Shown: one piece after another, positions 63,751 to 64,000 of the stretch | Layout of the letters: every line of letters begins with the position of its first letter | Numbering within the stretch: position 1 is the stretch's first letter | From: Mytilisepta virgata | Lineage: Eukaryota; Mollusca; Bivalvia; Mytilida; Mytilidae | Direction: 5' to 3' | Assembly (NCBI GenBank): GCA_028015205.1 | Contig: CM051510.1 | Location: 32,550,580-32,614,579 of the forward strand | Length of the DNA: 64,000 nt | Program-made: the position numbers and the translations under genes | The notes under the pieces: generated by a model | The model's database searches: none | What the model saw: only the letters and a program-made list of their open reading frames with translations | Told to the model about the DNA's origin: nothing

Positions 63751-64000
63751 TATCAATTTTGCGGTCAGTCAGTCGTATCGTTTTGGGAAAATCCTTCACT
63801 CAGAAATTACAGATTTTGAGAATTGCGGTTTCTTTACTATGTTAGATCTCACATATTAACCTAATTAGCTATAATAATATCAATTGCATGGATAATTTGA
63901 ATTTCAAACATTGCAATTCCATCTTCGGTGAATATCGTTGAAGACCCTCAGACCATTAATTCTTGGAAAAAGTAACTAATACTCAAACATTAAAATAATC
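63751..64000. other. Right-edge DNA, nothing recognised
   Basis: No gene or repeat supported up to the window end. Confidence 0.4.

Overview
This window is AT-rich, intron-rich animal DNA. Its dense tRNA-derived SINEs, non-LTR retrotransposon fragments, tandem-repeat-bearing dispersed elements and short palindromic elements have the style of a bivalve mollusc genome. I infer a mytilid mussel or relative, because several interspersed repeats look like ones common in mussel sequence. I could not search a database.

The central feature is one large plus-strand protein-coding gene, spanning 12052-51857. Its 15 coding exons all join in frame and give a 570-residue amphiphysin/BIN1-type protein. 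It has an N-terminal amphipathic segment, a BAR domain spread over about nine exons, a long acidic and proline-containing linker, and a C-terminal SH3 domain. The linker shows none of the clathrin/AP-2 motifs of vertebrate amphiphysins. It carries a phase-neutral 27-nt microexon and a cluster of tyrosine motifs of SH2-ligand type.

To the left, on the minus strand, lies the probable first coding exon (3255-3402) of a gene resembling proteasome subunit PSMD3/Rpn3; the rest of that gene is not recognised here. At the left edge is a Tc1/mariner transposase whose reading frame is open over all 303 codons in the window. To the right, 61778-61960 encodes a 60-residue putative secreted peptide, and its 3' end is tandemly duplicated.

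The remainder is largely mobile and repetitive DNA. (1) A Helitron-type element, 18696-20059, can be resolved to the base because it sits in a tandem repeat whose neighbouring unit is an empty site. (2) An 845-bp foldback element, 9694-10538, has long arms made of ACACACTGAGA sub-repeats; it lies inside a decayed LINE and is flanked by a 6-bp target duplication. (3) Degenerate non-LTR retrotransposon coding remains occur at 9480-11330, 11342-11870, 32890-34385 and 63012-63632. (4) There are two families of tRNA-derived SINEs. (5) At least a dozen short elements have inverted termini. (6) Several dispersed elements combine a GTC-type microsatellite, 150-190 bp tandem units and a terminal hairpin, some ending in CTAG before T.

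Layout: 1-3250 Tc1 element and repeats; 3255-3402 putative PSMD3 exon; 3403-12051 repeat-rich intergenic DNA; 12052-51857 amphiphysin gene with a 15-kb first intron; 51858-61700 3' UTR and repeat-rich DNA; 61778-62422 small secreted peptide and its duplication; 63012-63750 LINE 3' end. No CRISPR, rRNA or functional tRNA gene was seen.
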